Source: Neckera pumila
Lineage: Eukaryota; Streptophyta; Bryopsida; Hypnales; Neckeraceae
Direction: 5' to 3'
NCBI GenBank assembly: GCA_963969595.1
Contig: OZ018413.1
Coordinates: 16,915,711-16,979,710, forward strand
Length of the DNA stretch: 64,000 bases
Part shown: in pieces, positions 32,480-43,182 of the stretch
Layout: each line of letters opens with the position of its first letter
Position numbering within the stretch: position 1 is the stretch's first letter
Position numbers and translations under genes: made by a program
Notes under the pieces: model-generated
Told to the model about the DNA's origin: nothing
The model's database searches: none
Seen by the model: only the letters and a program-made list of their open reading frames with translations

Positions 32480-32775
32480 TTTCAATATTTTTGAAAAAGA
32501 ATAAAAACATTGGATGTCGATTTGTTTATTACAACATTACAACTATCGGGCCTAGCCAAAAAAAGGATTTTTGTCAATTCAAATGTTAATATCTTGCAAT
32601 CTATATGGTAGAAATTTCTAAAATCTTTTCCACATCTTTTCAAACCAGTGATACAAGATCCTTTGGTTACATGTTTCCCAAAATGTTTTTTTTTCTAAAA
32701 TTTATTATTTGAACTAGAAATGGCACTTTTGGAGCATTTTTGGTGAAAATATAGTCAAAAACCTTAAGGGGTTAA
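32480..32775 (+). mobile_element. 3' fragment of a piggyBac-like element
   Basis: It ends CCTTAAGGGGTTAA at 32775 and carries the 'acaagatcctttggttacatg' and 'gaactagaaatggca' blocks of the family. The left part beyond about 32480 is missing. Its closing TTAA is shared with the next element, which begins at 32772. Confidence 0.65.
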
Positions 32776-33613
32776 CCCCGAAAGGACCAAGCTGCGTTTT
32801 TTTGGCAACATAGCAATTTTTGGCAGCTCACTACGAATGGATTTTTTATTTTTTTCACTTGAAAATTTTACACAACATGTGCCCAAGGAGTAGCTTTAAG
32901 GCCCAACAATTTTCATAACTTTTGACTACATAGTTAAAAAGTTATTGCATGATATGTGATTTTCATTGGTCGGCGGGCAGCCCGGGCAGCTCAAAAAACT
33001 TCTTTAAAAATGACTTTTAAAAGAAATAAAAATCTGAAATTGGTTCTTTAGATTTATATAGAAGTGTGAAGCTTTGAATCATTTAATTTGGATCTATGAG
33101 TCAAAAGTTATGAGGATTTTAAGTTTGTGGGTAAGTATAGAGTCTTTCAAAACTTGTTTTTTTCACCTCAAACGTAGATATCTTTGCAATTTGTGTGGTC
33201 AAAAATTTTGAATTTTTTTTCACACATTAGAGTTATTCGTAAAGTACTTAAAATTGGGGTTTAAACCCCGCAGTTTTGTGAAATAGCAGGTTTTGGGCAA
33301 AAAGTCACCCGCATCCAATACGAAAGTGGGTATCAAATTTTCTTTCGCATCCAAATTGACCAAAAAGAAGTTCCGTCTGGACTTTGCTTGCGGGATCAAG
33401 GTCGCTTGTGGGGCCTAAACCGTCAGAGGAAATTTGTGAAAAAGTCCCCTCCAAACTGGGGGGGACTTTACGAATAACTCTATTCTCATACTAGTTAGGT
33501 ATAAGATCCTACGGTTAGATGTGCAAAAAAAACAATTTTTAAATTTTTTTACTCTTTGCTCTAAAAATGGCAATTGAGAATTGGCAAAAAAAGGCCTTGG
33601 TCCTTTAGGGGTA
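32772..33613 (+). mobile_element. piggyBac-like element with nested ATT-flanked MITE
   Basis: The left end is TTAACCCCGAAAGGACCAAG at 32772; the right end is CTTGGTCCTTTAGGGGTAAG near 33613. The interior follows the family order ('ggcaacatagcaattttt', 'gagtcaaaagttatgaggat', 'cacacatt...ctcatactagttagg'). A 253-bp element interrupts it at 33229-33481. It stands head-to-tail with a fragment of another member at the same TTAA. Confidence 0.75.
33229..33481. mobile_element. 253-bp MITE with 3-bp ATT duplication
   Basis: The ends are AGAGTTATTCGTAAAGT and its complement ACTTTACGAATAACTCT, flanked by ATT at 33226-33228 and 33482-33484. Sister piggyBac-like elements show the uninterrupted site CACACATTCTCATAC. 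A central GGGGTTTAAACCCC palindrome lies at about 33257-33270. Non-coding; superfamily not certain. Confidence 0.8.
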
Positions 33614-34057
33614 AGGCATCTTTTCAATAATGCTTCTTCTTCCTTAGTAATTGTCTTAAGCTTAGACCTCTCGATAAAGGAATGGGTTTGTTAGACTCAT
33701 TGAAAGTTAAACATTAATGCATTAGTTACTCTATTGTCTCTTCAGGTGATTTGGTTCTTCTTCAACTTGTGTTTCTTCAATAGCAGTTGTTGTCATAATT
33801 ACATTGTTTCTACTTTTATGATTCTCTTAAATTTGAAAGGACATGACATTTTATTCACAATGAAGAAATGACAAATTGTGAAATAATTACAAGACTACAA
33901 AACCAAAGTCATCTTTTCATTCATATAAATATAAATGAATCACTTTGGATGAAAAAAATAAAATTTGTCATTGCAGAGACAAAAGCCATTTCACACTATG
34001 GTAGTCACCAAAATGTTTCACTTATTTAACTAATAGGTGTATTCTTTATTTCTTCAT

Positions 34058-34731
34058 TTACCTCCTAAAAGCCCATTGTCTCTTTGGGGGACAAATGGGA
34101 TTTTGGGTAGGTACCTATAAGCTGAATTTTTGTTGTGATTTTCCAAAAAAAACTTTGAAGATAGAAAAACTGCTAAGCTTTGTAAGAATATAATTTTTTT
34201 CAATCGATGCCCAAGAAAAAAAGTTATGCCCAAATAAGCTCAAAGCAGCGTTTAAGGGACAACCATTTATTTTTTATTTTTATTCTTTTTTTTCCTTATA
34301 GATTATATTTTTGTCTATTTAGAAAGCTTTGATTCATTTCATTTGGATTTTCATAATTTTCAATTTTCAAAAACTATTTTTTTGGATTTTTTTTCTCGTA
34401 GACTCTCAACTCAATTCTCCACTATAAAGATTTAAAGCTCAAATCTGTAGTGCAAAACATTTAAGTTAAAAATGTTCAAAGTCATAAAATCTAGTCCCAC
34501 AATGTGCTGAAAAACTTGTTTGTTTTACTTTAAATGCAGATATCTTGCAATTTGTGTGGTCAAAAATTCTGAAATTTTTTCCACACATTCTCATACTAGT
34601 TAGGTGTAAGATACTACAACTAGATGTGCAAAAAAAACCTTTTTTTTAAAATTTTTTTTACTCTTTGCTATAAAAATGACAGTTTTGGGTGTTTTTTGGC
34701 AGAGAAAAGGCCTTGGGCCTTTAGGGGTTAA
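34058..34731 (+). mobile_element. piggyBac-like non-autonomous element
   Basis: The left end TTACCTCCTAAAAGCCCATT is slightly decayed; the right end GGCCTTGGGCCTTTAGGGGTTAA has an intact TTAA at 34728-34731. The left subterminal palindrome (CCATTGTCTCTTTGGGGGACAAATGG) is present. 674 bp, non-coding. Confidence 0.8.
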
Positions 34732-34918
34732 CATTGAAGGCATCCATTGGACACTAACATCCTCAACATCGTTGTAGGGTTAATGATACAAATGACATAA
34801 GCGAGTAATTCAAGAATTAAAAGATCAGGGAGTACCATGTAATGTGTCACTTGTTGTTCACCAAGACACTTAACGAACTTGCAACCCCAATCCTCTATTT
34901 TTGTTCTGAAATCTGCAG

Positions 34919-35826
34919 ATGATTGATATCAAACGCCTCCGAATTACGGCCTTAGTTACATCCAAAGAAAATCATTGCCAATCAAGTTTATGGCCTGTTT
35001 TTCTTGACCATGTCGTAAGAAGTTTTTCTCAGTCTGTATTTACCACATCTACATACAACTCTTTTGCGGGTGAACCTGTTTCAATTGGATTTTCTTTGAA
35101 GAACTTCAGTGCCCGTATGAGCACCAGAGAACTGGAGAGCTTAGTAGGAACAAAATTACATAATAATTACTCCAGAGAGATCTTCATCCTTGAGTATAAT
35201 GACGTTAAATGAAGTCCTGCCATAAGTTTAGTAAGAGAAACTTACAACTCTCAGCATTTCATTCACTACAGACTTGTTTATTTAGAGATTCATCGAACTA
35301 TCCCCAACAGACTTTTCATTCATGCTGGTCATACAACAAGAGGTATTCTTCTTCTTTATAGATTCATCCCACATTGTCGGCCAGATGTGCTTGAAAATGC
35401 AAATGGAAGATTTTTTGACCACACCATTGAGGGCGTGGAGCATGCAATGTATCCATGGGAATTGCTAGAATAGGACTCCACCTTTGATTGCAAATACTGC
35501 AGAAATATTTTTCCTAGAAAAAGGAAGCCTCCAACTATACTGAATTGATTAAATAGACGGTTTTAGGTGCTTCCACCTTACCTAACATAGGTGTGTTTCT
35601 TGTATAGAATGGCTCTTGGCAGCTGATATGAAAACCATTAAGTGCATGCTAGGCTTGGAAATGGGCATCACCAGTTTGCATACTTGTATTTATTGCAACC
35701 AAGAGCAAAAGAAATCAATGGTGGCGATGGCAACCAAAGCTTCGACAATGGTGAATAGTAAAATATATGCATTATTTAAATCCAAGCGCAAGGATCACCT
35801 TGCGCTTGGATCAACTCTAGAAACTT
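34919..35826 (+). pseudogene. Decayed coding fragment, possibly a transposon-derived protein
   Basis: Several adjacent open segments in different frames have coding-like composition: 34919-35212, a frame near 35256-35560 containing a CKYC pair, and 35616-35828 with a CMLGLEMGITSLHTCIYC segment. The latter resembles a D-x-K...LGL...C-x-x-C pattern I associate with transposon-derived proteins, but I cannot name the family. Stops and frame changes interrupt it. It is likely the remnant of one gene; function unknown. Confidence 0.3.
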
Positions 35827-35828
35827 AG

Positions 35829-36833
35829 TCTTCAAAAGTATCCACTTCATAATATACTGCAATTCTTTAGGAACCTGAAACGAGGCAATTGGCGAGATCC
35901 CTTGTTTGGCTTGTATGCTACAAGTATATTGAACTTTTAGAATCAACGGAGTTGTCCAATGCTCTATTCATTAAAGTTATAGATTTGCATTTCATCTTTC
36001 TTGGGTGTTTGCAGAAAATGCTAGTCTTTAATGTCACAAGTAGCGTGATAGATTGAGTTGTCTTTTGCTATAACTTTTGAAGCATGAACTTGATGAGCTT
36101 GAATTTGTTTTATTGGAGATGGATGTTTTTATTGTAATTATATCTCTTTTTTTAAATTAAAAAAATATTTTATATCTAAGAGTCAATTTTGCAAAATTAT
36201 CACACTTTCAGGTTCAAGGTTTTTAAACACTAACAAGCACCCAAAATTAGTAAACTAAAGCTGAAATGTGGTATATTTCCATAGTAGGGAGGCATATTTC
36301 TTATGAAGATAATCCAAAAATAAATTATTTTTTGGCCTCAATGTTTATGCAAATAGGGTTCTTGGCGGTCGCATTTCTAAACATTGAAGATGATTTTGAC
36401 CTCATTCTTTTGGTGAAATTTGATTAGACACCATCAAGTCTTCACAAATAGCCATTTTTTAGTGTTTTTTTTTCCACGATGGTAGATTTATTATAATTAT
36501 AACCTTGAGATATCTTTTTTTTGTGAAATAATGGAACCTAGTCTTAGACATAGTACAAGTAGGTACAACTAAGTATTGCTTAGTATTCACAAAAGACACT
36601 TGTCAATTATACAAAAAAAACTATGGTATGATCAAAGATCCAAAATTGATGCAAGAGCTTTCCCTTCTAGTGCTCATGGTACTCAACGTTAAATTTAATA
36701 TGAATTTATTAAATATATATTAAACCTAATTTTTTCATTTGTTTAATAAATCTTTTACAAATATTTTTAAGGATAGTAAATTGCGGCCTTATTCAAGCCA
36801 AATATTTTCTCTAATGATGCATTTTCTCTCAAT
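35829..36833. other. AT-rich spacer
   Basis: No gene, repeat end or RNA recognised. Confidence 0.5.
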
Positions 36834-37746
36834 TTAACCCGTAAAGGACCTTTGTCCCTTTGGGGGACAAATGAGATTTTGGTCCAGTACCTATGGGCTG
36901 AATTTTTGTCATGATTTTTTGAAATTTTTTTGGAAGATAGAAAAACTGATAAGCTTCATAGGAATACAATTTTTTTTTATCGGTGCTCGGGAACAAAAGT
37001 TATGCCCAAATAAGTTCAAATCAGGGGAGAGGGTTCAATAAAAAACATTTGCAAAAATCTGAATTAAAATTTTTTCTATCCCCATAGATTATTATTTTAT
37101 CTATCTGGAAAGCTTTGATTCATTCCTATTAAATTTGTTATGAGAAATTTATGTACAATCTTATTTCTCGGACACTTAGAGCTTCTTCTTGAAACAAAAA
37201 ACTTGTAGGATTCATTTCTGAATGCAATTTTTACAATTTTTCAAAAAAAAAAGTTCTTCATGGTTTAGTCTTCTTGCTAGAACTATTTCACCATTGGGAT
37301 TAGTGCATTTTAATTCCATATAAAAGATATTAATATTTTAGATTTTCCTTCTATCTTGTGCCTACTTCTACTCAATAATTTTTTGAAATACAAAAAATTT
37401 AGTTTTTATGAGTTTTTTTTTGCTAGTTTCTCAACTCAATTCTCCACTATAATGGTTTAAAGCTCAAAACTTTGTAGTGTAAAAATTTAAAGTAAAAAAT
37501 ATTCAAAGTCAGAAAACTACAATGTATTGAAAAATTTGTTTTTTTCACTTCAACATAGATATCTTGCAATCTGTGTGGTCAAAAATTCTGAAGTTTTTTC
37601 CACACATTTCCATACTACTTAGGTTTAAGATTTTATGGTTAGATGTGGAAAAAAAACAATTTTCAAATTTTTTTACTCTATGCTATAGAAATGGCAGTTG
37701 TGAGTGTTTTTCTTGCAGAAAAAAGGCCTTGGGCCTTTAGGGATTA
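36834..37746 (+). mobile_element. piggyBac-like non-autonomous element
   Basis: The left end is TTAACCCGTAAAGGACCTTT with TTAA at 36834-36837; the right end is GGCCTTGGGCCTTTAGGGATTA. The left subterminal block (GTCCCTTTGGGGGACAAATG) is conserved. 913 bp; the interior follows the same block order as 34058-34731 but is longer. Confidence 0.8.
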
Positions 37747-37962
37747 GTGAATATGACCTTCTTCAACAATTCTTTTCTTTTCTTTTTTCTGAAATAAATA
37801 AAATAAAATTTCATAGCAAATGCAAAATATAGCTAGACATTAAATCCGTTGCACAAAGTGGGATGAGTAGGGCTAATTTTGTGTTATTTTGGGTAAAAGT
37901 AAAAGAAAAAACTTTATTTTATGTATTTAGGGCATGTTGTAGACCTCTCCAAACTAACTAGG

Positions 37963-38090
37963 GGTCTTTGATTGCAAATATGAATTCAAAATTTGCAATT
38001 TCTTTATATGTGGCAAATAAAAATTCTTGCATTTTCTCCAAGGGTGAATTCATCTTGTTGGTTCTACCTCGTGGGACGGATTTAATGTCC
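37963..38090 (+). repeat. Direct repeat, copy 1 (partner at 39573-39700)
   Basis: CTTTGATTGCAAATATGAATTCAAAATTTGCAA here matches CTTTGATTGCATATATGAATTCAAAATTTACAA at 39573, and the similarity continues through 'ggttctacctcgtggg' against 'ggttccacttcgtgag'. The 1.6 kb between contains no coding sequence I recognise. Class unknown. Confidence 0.55.
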
Positions 38091-38228
38091 TACCAAAATA
38101 CAAAGCACGCCAGCCTCAAGTGGTTTGGCACAAGGGAAGCACATTCTTCAATAGTTCTTCAATGAAGGGATGACATCACATGTATTCACATGAGAGTAAT
38201 GTAGGCACTAACCTGCACAAGAACTGAA

Positions 38229-38432
38229 TTAACCCCTAATAATCCAAGCAACCATTTTTGGTCGCTGCCCCTGTTTTTGAGCTGCTCGTTCTCAGATTTG
38301 AATTTTTTGAAAAATAAAATTTATTTCTAGAAAACTTCTAGTCAGACTAAAAAAACAATCCAATAGTGGTGGTTTCATCAAATTCCAAATTAAACTCCAC
38401 CTTGTGGAACTTTTCAAATTTAAGGGGTGAAG
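38229..38432 (+). mobile_element. Short piggyBac-like element (204 bp)
   Basis: The left end TTAACCCCTAATAATCCAAG is followed by GCAACCATTTTTGGTCGCTGCCC, as in the element at 26948. The right end is TTTAAGGGGTGAA, decayed like that of the same relative. An internally deleted member. Confidence 0.6.
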
Positions 38433-40062
38433 TGTAGTTTACAGCTCATTTTTTGTTTTCAATTTGGGCATGGACTAAAAAGTCAGCCAACCAATGTGCT
38501 TCTTGCTCACCTCATAAGATTCAAATCCACCTCAAAAAGGGTAGATCCAAGGAGTTTAAGGAAAAGACAAGTGTTCCATTCTTTTTTCTCTTGCAAACAC
38601 TACTCAAATTTCATTGACTATCGTGCATTGCAAGCTTGACCATGAATTGTAAAATTCTTGGAATGTTATAGAATTTTACAAGTACATTCTCAACTCTCTT
38701 CTCTTTCACTGAGTACAAAAAAACATCATTTCAAAATATTCTCACAAAGATATGCTACTCATAACATTCTTAGCCCACAAAATTCCCTCCCCCAGGTGGA
38801 GGTAGAAATCTCCTCTAGATATCTGGAGGAGACTTTAGTTATAATGTGAAATGTATCATTGATTGAGCACTTGCTACGTGGCTAGTTTTGCCAGTGGGTT
38901 TCATCAGCCTGGCCATTTCTAGGCCCATTCCTTCCTTCCAAATTGACTTTTACAATGTTGGGGGGCTCCCGCCTTCTGTGGAAGCAAAAGGGACCCTCCC
39001 AAGCTTGGTGAATAATGTTATGACTTCAAAGTGCGTTACACTGTATTTCCATTGACCCAAGAAAAGCTTCAAAGTTAAATATCTCCTAGGCTGTATCGTC
39101 AAATAATCTGAAATTTTTTGAGGTTCTCAATTTCAATGTTAACTTCAAGATCCTTCAATTAAGTTCTATCTAATCTCAAGAAAGAATGAGCAAAAAATTG
39201 CTCTAGTTGTTGGCAATTTTGGCCCATTTTGAAAGAACACCCCCTTTGGATCATTAGGAATTAAGGTAACTACATTTAAAATCACTTAATTAAGCAATTC
39301 ATCATGCTTCCTATTATTACATTGAAAAACCTTAGACAAGAATCTAGATTGTGTGGTTTTAGAAAGTGGTCGAAATTAGGTGTAGTTACCTTAATTATCA
39401 GAGCATGAACTCACTTTGCATGATCACCGAATTGCAGGATGCAAAACCAGTAGGATGAATTTTGTATTTTGGAGAATAAATTTTAAAAAAAACTCCCTGT
39501 TTTATGCTGTGTTATTCCTCTACCTCCCCCCCCTTAAAAAAACAAAACAAAACAGATAAACAAACTACTTTGGGGCCTTTGATTGCATATATGAATTCAA
39601 AATTTACAAAAAATTTCATGTGTGATAAATAAAAAATTTCTGCGTTTCACCCTGCTGGTTCCACTTCGTGAGTTGGGTTTACAGTAGCGGCCTGCCACCG
39701 AAATTGACAACTCCTATGGTCACCACGTCTGAAGTCATGGTGATATAAAAAATTTACCCAGGTTCAGCAATTGGAGTGAAAATTAAGCTTTCCAGTGGAA
39801 AGTCAATGAATTGCTGGTGAGATTCCGATGTGCAAGAGTGTCATGGACTCATGGCATGTCTTCAATTAACCCCCAAGTTTGAAGGTCCCACAGCATTTCC
39901 AAAAAGTGGAGCGTATCAAAAAAGTGGAGGTGCGTTGTTCAAACTTGATTGTAGTTTTCAAAGTATCCATTTTTCAACTTAGATTTAAGTTATATTTCAA
40001 CTAAATATTTCAATTTACAAAATGAAGCTTCATAAGTTACAAATTTTTTACATTGATAGATA
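38433..40062. other. Spacer with small repeats
   Basis: It contains the second direct-repeat copy (39573-39700) and a small inverted-repeat element (39260-39395). Open frames at 38427-38849 show no recognisable product. No gene supported. Confidence 0.45.
39260..39395. mobile_element. 136-bp inverted-repeat element
   Basis: It begins ATTAAGGTAACTACATTTAA and ends with the near complement GTGTAGTTACCTTAAT. The pairing extends inward imperfectly (AAATCACTT against AAGTGGTCG). The target duplication cannot be told from the palindromic ends. Probably a small MITE. Confidence 0.55.
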
Positions 40063-40302
40063 CACAAAATAGTGAAACTAAGTTGCCCCACACAAATTTC
40101 TTGACAGGCCACACTATAGAAATATTCACTGCTTTTGTACAATGAAGCATTCAATTCAGAGCCATGTGTTTGGTGTAGATTTGTGCACCAGTTCAAGGCG
40201 TGGTTCAAAGAGTGACATGTGGAACAAGCATTGATGCATGAGGTAATGTATCTCAGGTAAGGCAACCTAATTGACAAGGCAACCTAATTTCACTCTTTTG
40301 TG
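40063..40302. mobile_element. 240-bp TA-flanked MITE (CACAAAATAGTG family), copy 2
   Basis: The ends are CACAAAATAGTGAAACTAAG and CCTAATTTCACTCTTTTGTG, flanked by TA at 40061-40062 and 40303-40304. It is the inverted partner of 14132-14362. The right terminal word GGCAACCTAATT is duplicated once just inside the end. Confidence 0.8.
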
Positions 40303-40914
40303 TAGTTACGTATGGGCTCAAAACACAAAAATATCGCATTGAAATTCAGATATGATTTAAAAGGCTAAATTGAGTTCAAAAAGAAGTTTGACCATTAAAA
40401 ATTGGTAATAGAATTGGTCTATGATTCACTTGGGAATACATGAACAATCCCGTTCGTCTTTGACTTTTCTCGATAGGATCAAGGAAATGTTGCACACCAC
40501 ATGTGACGTCAACAATAAATGCTAAGTTTGGCACACAAAACTTGACCTTGCATTCAGAAAAGCAAAAAATGTGAGGATGTTTATATACAAGCCCACACTC
40601 GAAGCTCAAGTCACTGCCACAGGGACTGAGACTCTCATAACCTAGCTAGCAGTGCTTGTTCACCGTGAATCGTATGAAGCTTGTTTATATCAGGACGACA
40701 TGGATCCGTGAAACCTCTGTGAAAGCTTTGCTCTTCATTCATGTAACGAGGAGCTTGTTTGCAAAATTTCAACTTCTTTGACAAATGAAGGCATCAAGAA
40801 TTGAACGCTAAGTAGCAGTCCATACACATGCTTGCACAGCATCAGTTTTCTATTGAAATTGTGTGCATGTGTGCATCGGGGGTGCAGAGCAGTATAGCAC
40901 AGAGCAACAGCGGA
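40303..40914. promoter_or_regulatory. Upstream region of the lectin receptor kinase
   Basis: About 600 bp between the MITE and the kinase start. No convincing TATA box was identified. An in-frame upstream ATG exists at 40828, but the signal peptide argues for the start at 40915. A MITE within 650 bp of the start codon could affect promoter activity; that is inference. Confidence 0.35.
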
Positions 40915-43116
40915 ATGAAGCTCATCTGCTTTCTCCTATTTGTGTTTCTTCGCTCAGTTGCCAGCGAAGACACGCGACTCGCCTTTCATTCCTTCTCAGC
41001 TGAAGATGATGACTTCATAACTTTCGGAGATGCTGTACACAATGGCGCCAATCATACTTACACCGTCAACAGGCGCGCCACGCAGTCGCGAGGGACTTGT
41101 GGAGCGCTGTTGTATGGGAAGAAGGTGCGCATTCAGGATGTCGCAACTGGGAGAGTTGCATCGTTTAGCACCTCTTTCTCATTCACATTCGACACTCTGG
41201 GCTTACCTGGGGATAACAGCAGATCTCCCAGGGACAAGGAGGAGAACTCAATGGCCTTCACTTTCATCAGGGACACAACGAGTCTTGGTAAGCTGCAAGA
41301 CCTCGTATCCGAAATAGGAAGTGCTGGTGCATGCAGGAGTCCTTTCCATCCAAGTGATCCAAACCATAGATACACTCGTCCAGGCTTTGTTATTGTTTTT
41401 GGCATGGGGAAGTACGAGCCTGGTTCCGAAGACCCCAGCAACTGCTACATCAGGGTCGCAAAAATCCGTGACTACGAGTATGACATCGGAGCATACTCGC
41501 ACAACCTCTGTGGCAACGACACCTACTGCTCGTATTTCTCCGATGGGAAAATCTTCACTGCTTGGGTTGATTTCAATAGCTCAGCTCGGACACTCGAGGT
41601 GCGGCTTGTGAATGGGTCCAACCCCAGCCTGAAGAAGCCCCTGCAACCTCTTCTGCGCATTCATAACTACACCATGGCCGAGCTGTTTGGAGACTATTTG
41701 TACCTCTCGTTTTGGGGAAGCTCCGACGTCCACCGCGTCGAAGCGCATGAGCTCTTGTCCTGGAGATTCTTCAATACTGAGATTTCAAAAGTCCCTTCCT
41801 CTCAAACCCCAAATCCTTTTTGGAAAGTCAGAACGTGGGCTGGCATCAGCACAGGAGTTCTGGGAATGGTTGTGGCAGCTGCCGTCGTGATTCTCTGGTC
41901 CATCTCTCGACTTGCGAACCCATCCAGAAGTTCCCGCTATACACCGCTGGGCCATAGCTCTGTGTTCTCGTATGCAGAGCTCCGGAAAGCTACTCACAAC
42001 TTTGATGAAAGAAATTTGCTCGGGAAAGGCGGATCGGGATCTGTCTACAAAGGATCCCTTGAAACTCCGAGTGGAACCCATTTTGTAGCCGTGAAACAGA
42101 TCAATTTCTCGAAGCCCAACCAGGCGGAGTCTGTCTTTCATGCCGAAGTGGCCAGCCTCGGCCGAATTCGGCACCGGAATGTGGTGCAGTTGCAAGGCTG
42201 GTGCCAAGAGAAAGGTCGCCTGCTGTTGGTTTACGACTTCATGCCCAACGGGGGCCTCAATGAATGGCTTCACACAAGTGCCAGCAAAGAGATGGAGCTC
42301 TCTTTGAAAATGCGGCACTCCATTCTTGAGGGAGTGGGTTCAGCTTTGGAGTACTTGCATGAGGATTGCTCAAGTTGTGTTTTGCACCGAGACATCAAGT
42401 CTAGCAATGTGTTGTTGGATGCAGATTTCAAAGCGCATTTGGGAGACTTTGGTCTTGCTCGCTTGATGGATCACCACAAGTTGGACAAAACCACTTCTCC
42501 AGCGGGGACTCTTGGCTACATGGCTCCTGAGTTGCCATACACAGGCAAAGCATCCAAGGACACGGATGTTTATAGTTTTGGCATCTTGGTGCTTGAAGTT
42601 GTATGTGGAAGGCGTCCCTTGGATATGCGAGCATCAGAACCGGAGGATCTTGTGTTGTTGCACACGGTTTGGCGAGCTCATGAAGGTGCGTCACTTCTCA
42701 ATGTGGTAGATCCAAGATTATTTCAAACGCTTCAACCTTTAAGGTTTGCACCTCATCAAGAGGAGGAGGTTAGAGATGCAACAAGACTTCCTCCATTACC
42801 TTTAGACTCTAATATTCGTCTTGACAATTTGCTAGGGACCTCAACAATTGTGGATGTAGATGTTGAAGTCTATACAACTATGGTTGTAGATATGCTTCGT
42901 TTGGGCCTCTTGTGTTGTCTTCCCAATCCGAAAGCCCGACCATCTATGGTACAAGTGAATGAAATATTGCAACAAATAAGAGACATTGAGAATCTATCTT
43001 CCATCTCTAATATTGCAATGCCCTTCCTACCGGCCACCAAGCCTTTGGGACTCTATGATTTATTGGAATACTCACAAGTTTCACTAAGTTTGAGTTCCGA
43101 TAGTCTCCCTATCTAA
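40915..43116 (+). CDS. L-type lectin receptor-like kinase, intronless
   Basis: A predicted surface receptor of 733 aa. A signal peptide (MKLICFLLFVFLRSVAS) is followed by a legume-lectin-like domain (about 18-290: FSTSFSFTF, AWVDFNSSARTLEVRL, LYLSFWGSSDV...LLSWRF). A transmembrane helix lies at about 308-331. The kinase domain (about 363-690) has G-loop GKGGSGSV, VAVK lysine about 394, HRD 491-493, DFG 511-513 and MAPE about 536-539; all catalytic residues are present. The start at 40915 is chosen over the in-frame ATG at 40828 because it begins directly with the signal peptide. Two oddities: the lectin segment that normally reads VEFDT reads IVFGM, so metal-dependent sugar binding is doubtful; and about 50 extra residues, acidic in part, sit between VVDPRL and DMLRLGLLCC near the kinase C-lobe. 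From about 42660 onward codons become AT-rich compared with the first two thirds. Many N-glycosylation sequons (NHT, NDT, NSS, NGS, NYT) lie in the ectodomain. Confidence 0.92.
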   Translation: MKLICFLLFVFLRSVASEDTRLAFHSFSAEDDDFITFGDAVHNGANHTYTVNRRATQSRGTCGALLYGKKVRIQDVATGRVASFSTSFSFTFDTLGLPGDNSRSPRDKEENSMAFTFIRDTTSLGKLQDLVSEIGSAGACRSPFHPSDPNHRYTRPGFVIVFGMGKYEPGSEDPSNCYIRVAKIRDYEYDIGAYSHNLCGNDTYCSYFSDGKIFTAWVDFNSSARTLEVRLVNGSNPSLKKPLQPLLRIHNYTMAELFGDYLYLSFWGSSDVHRVEAHELLSWRFFNTEISKVPSSQTPNPFWKVRTWAGISTGVLGMVVAAAVVILWSISRLANPSRSSRYTPLGHSSVFSYAELRKATHNFDERNLLGKGGSGSVYKGSLETPSGTHFVAVKQINFSKPNQAESVFHAEVASLGRIRHRNVVQLQGWCQEKGRLLLVYDFMPNGGLNEWLHTSASKEMELSLKMRHSILEGVGSALEYLHEDCSSCVLHRDIKSSNVLLDADFKAHLGDFGLARLMDHHKLDKTTSPAGTLGYMAPELPYTGKASKDTDVYSFGILVLEVVCGRRPLDMRASEPEDLVLLHTVWRAHEGASLLNVVDPRLFQTLQPLRFAPHQEEEVRDATRLPPLPLDSNIRLDNLLGTSTIVDVDVEVYTTMVVDMLRLGLLCCLPNPKARPSMVQVNEILQQIRDIENLSSISNIAMPFLPATKPLGLYDLLEYSQVSLSLSSDSLPI

Positions 43117-43176
43117 CAAGCTTTAAACAAGTTGCTTGTAGATAATTCTACATGGGATCAAGTTTTGGACTATTTT

Positions 43177-43182
43177 AATAAA
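43177..43182 (+). terminator. Candidate polyadenylation signal
   Basis: AATAAA about 60 bp after the stop codon of the lectin receptor kinase, followed by a T-rich stretch. Confidence 0.45.

Noticed and set aside
40828..40914. Upstream in-frame ATG of the lectin receptor kinase
   Set aside because: Using it would place 29 residues before an otherwise perfect signal peptide; the ATG at 40915 fits better, though the upstream one cannot be excluded.
41133..42709. Overlapping frames on both strands of the lectin receptor kinase
   Set aside because: Shadow frames of a long GC-balanced coding sequence; none has its own domain.
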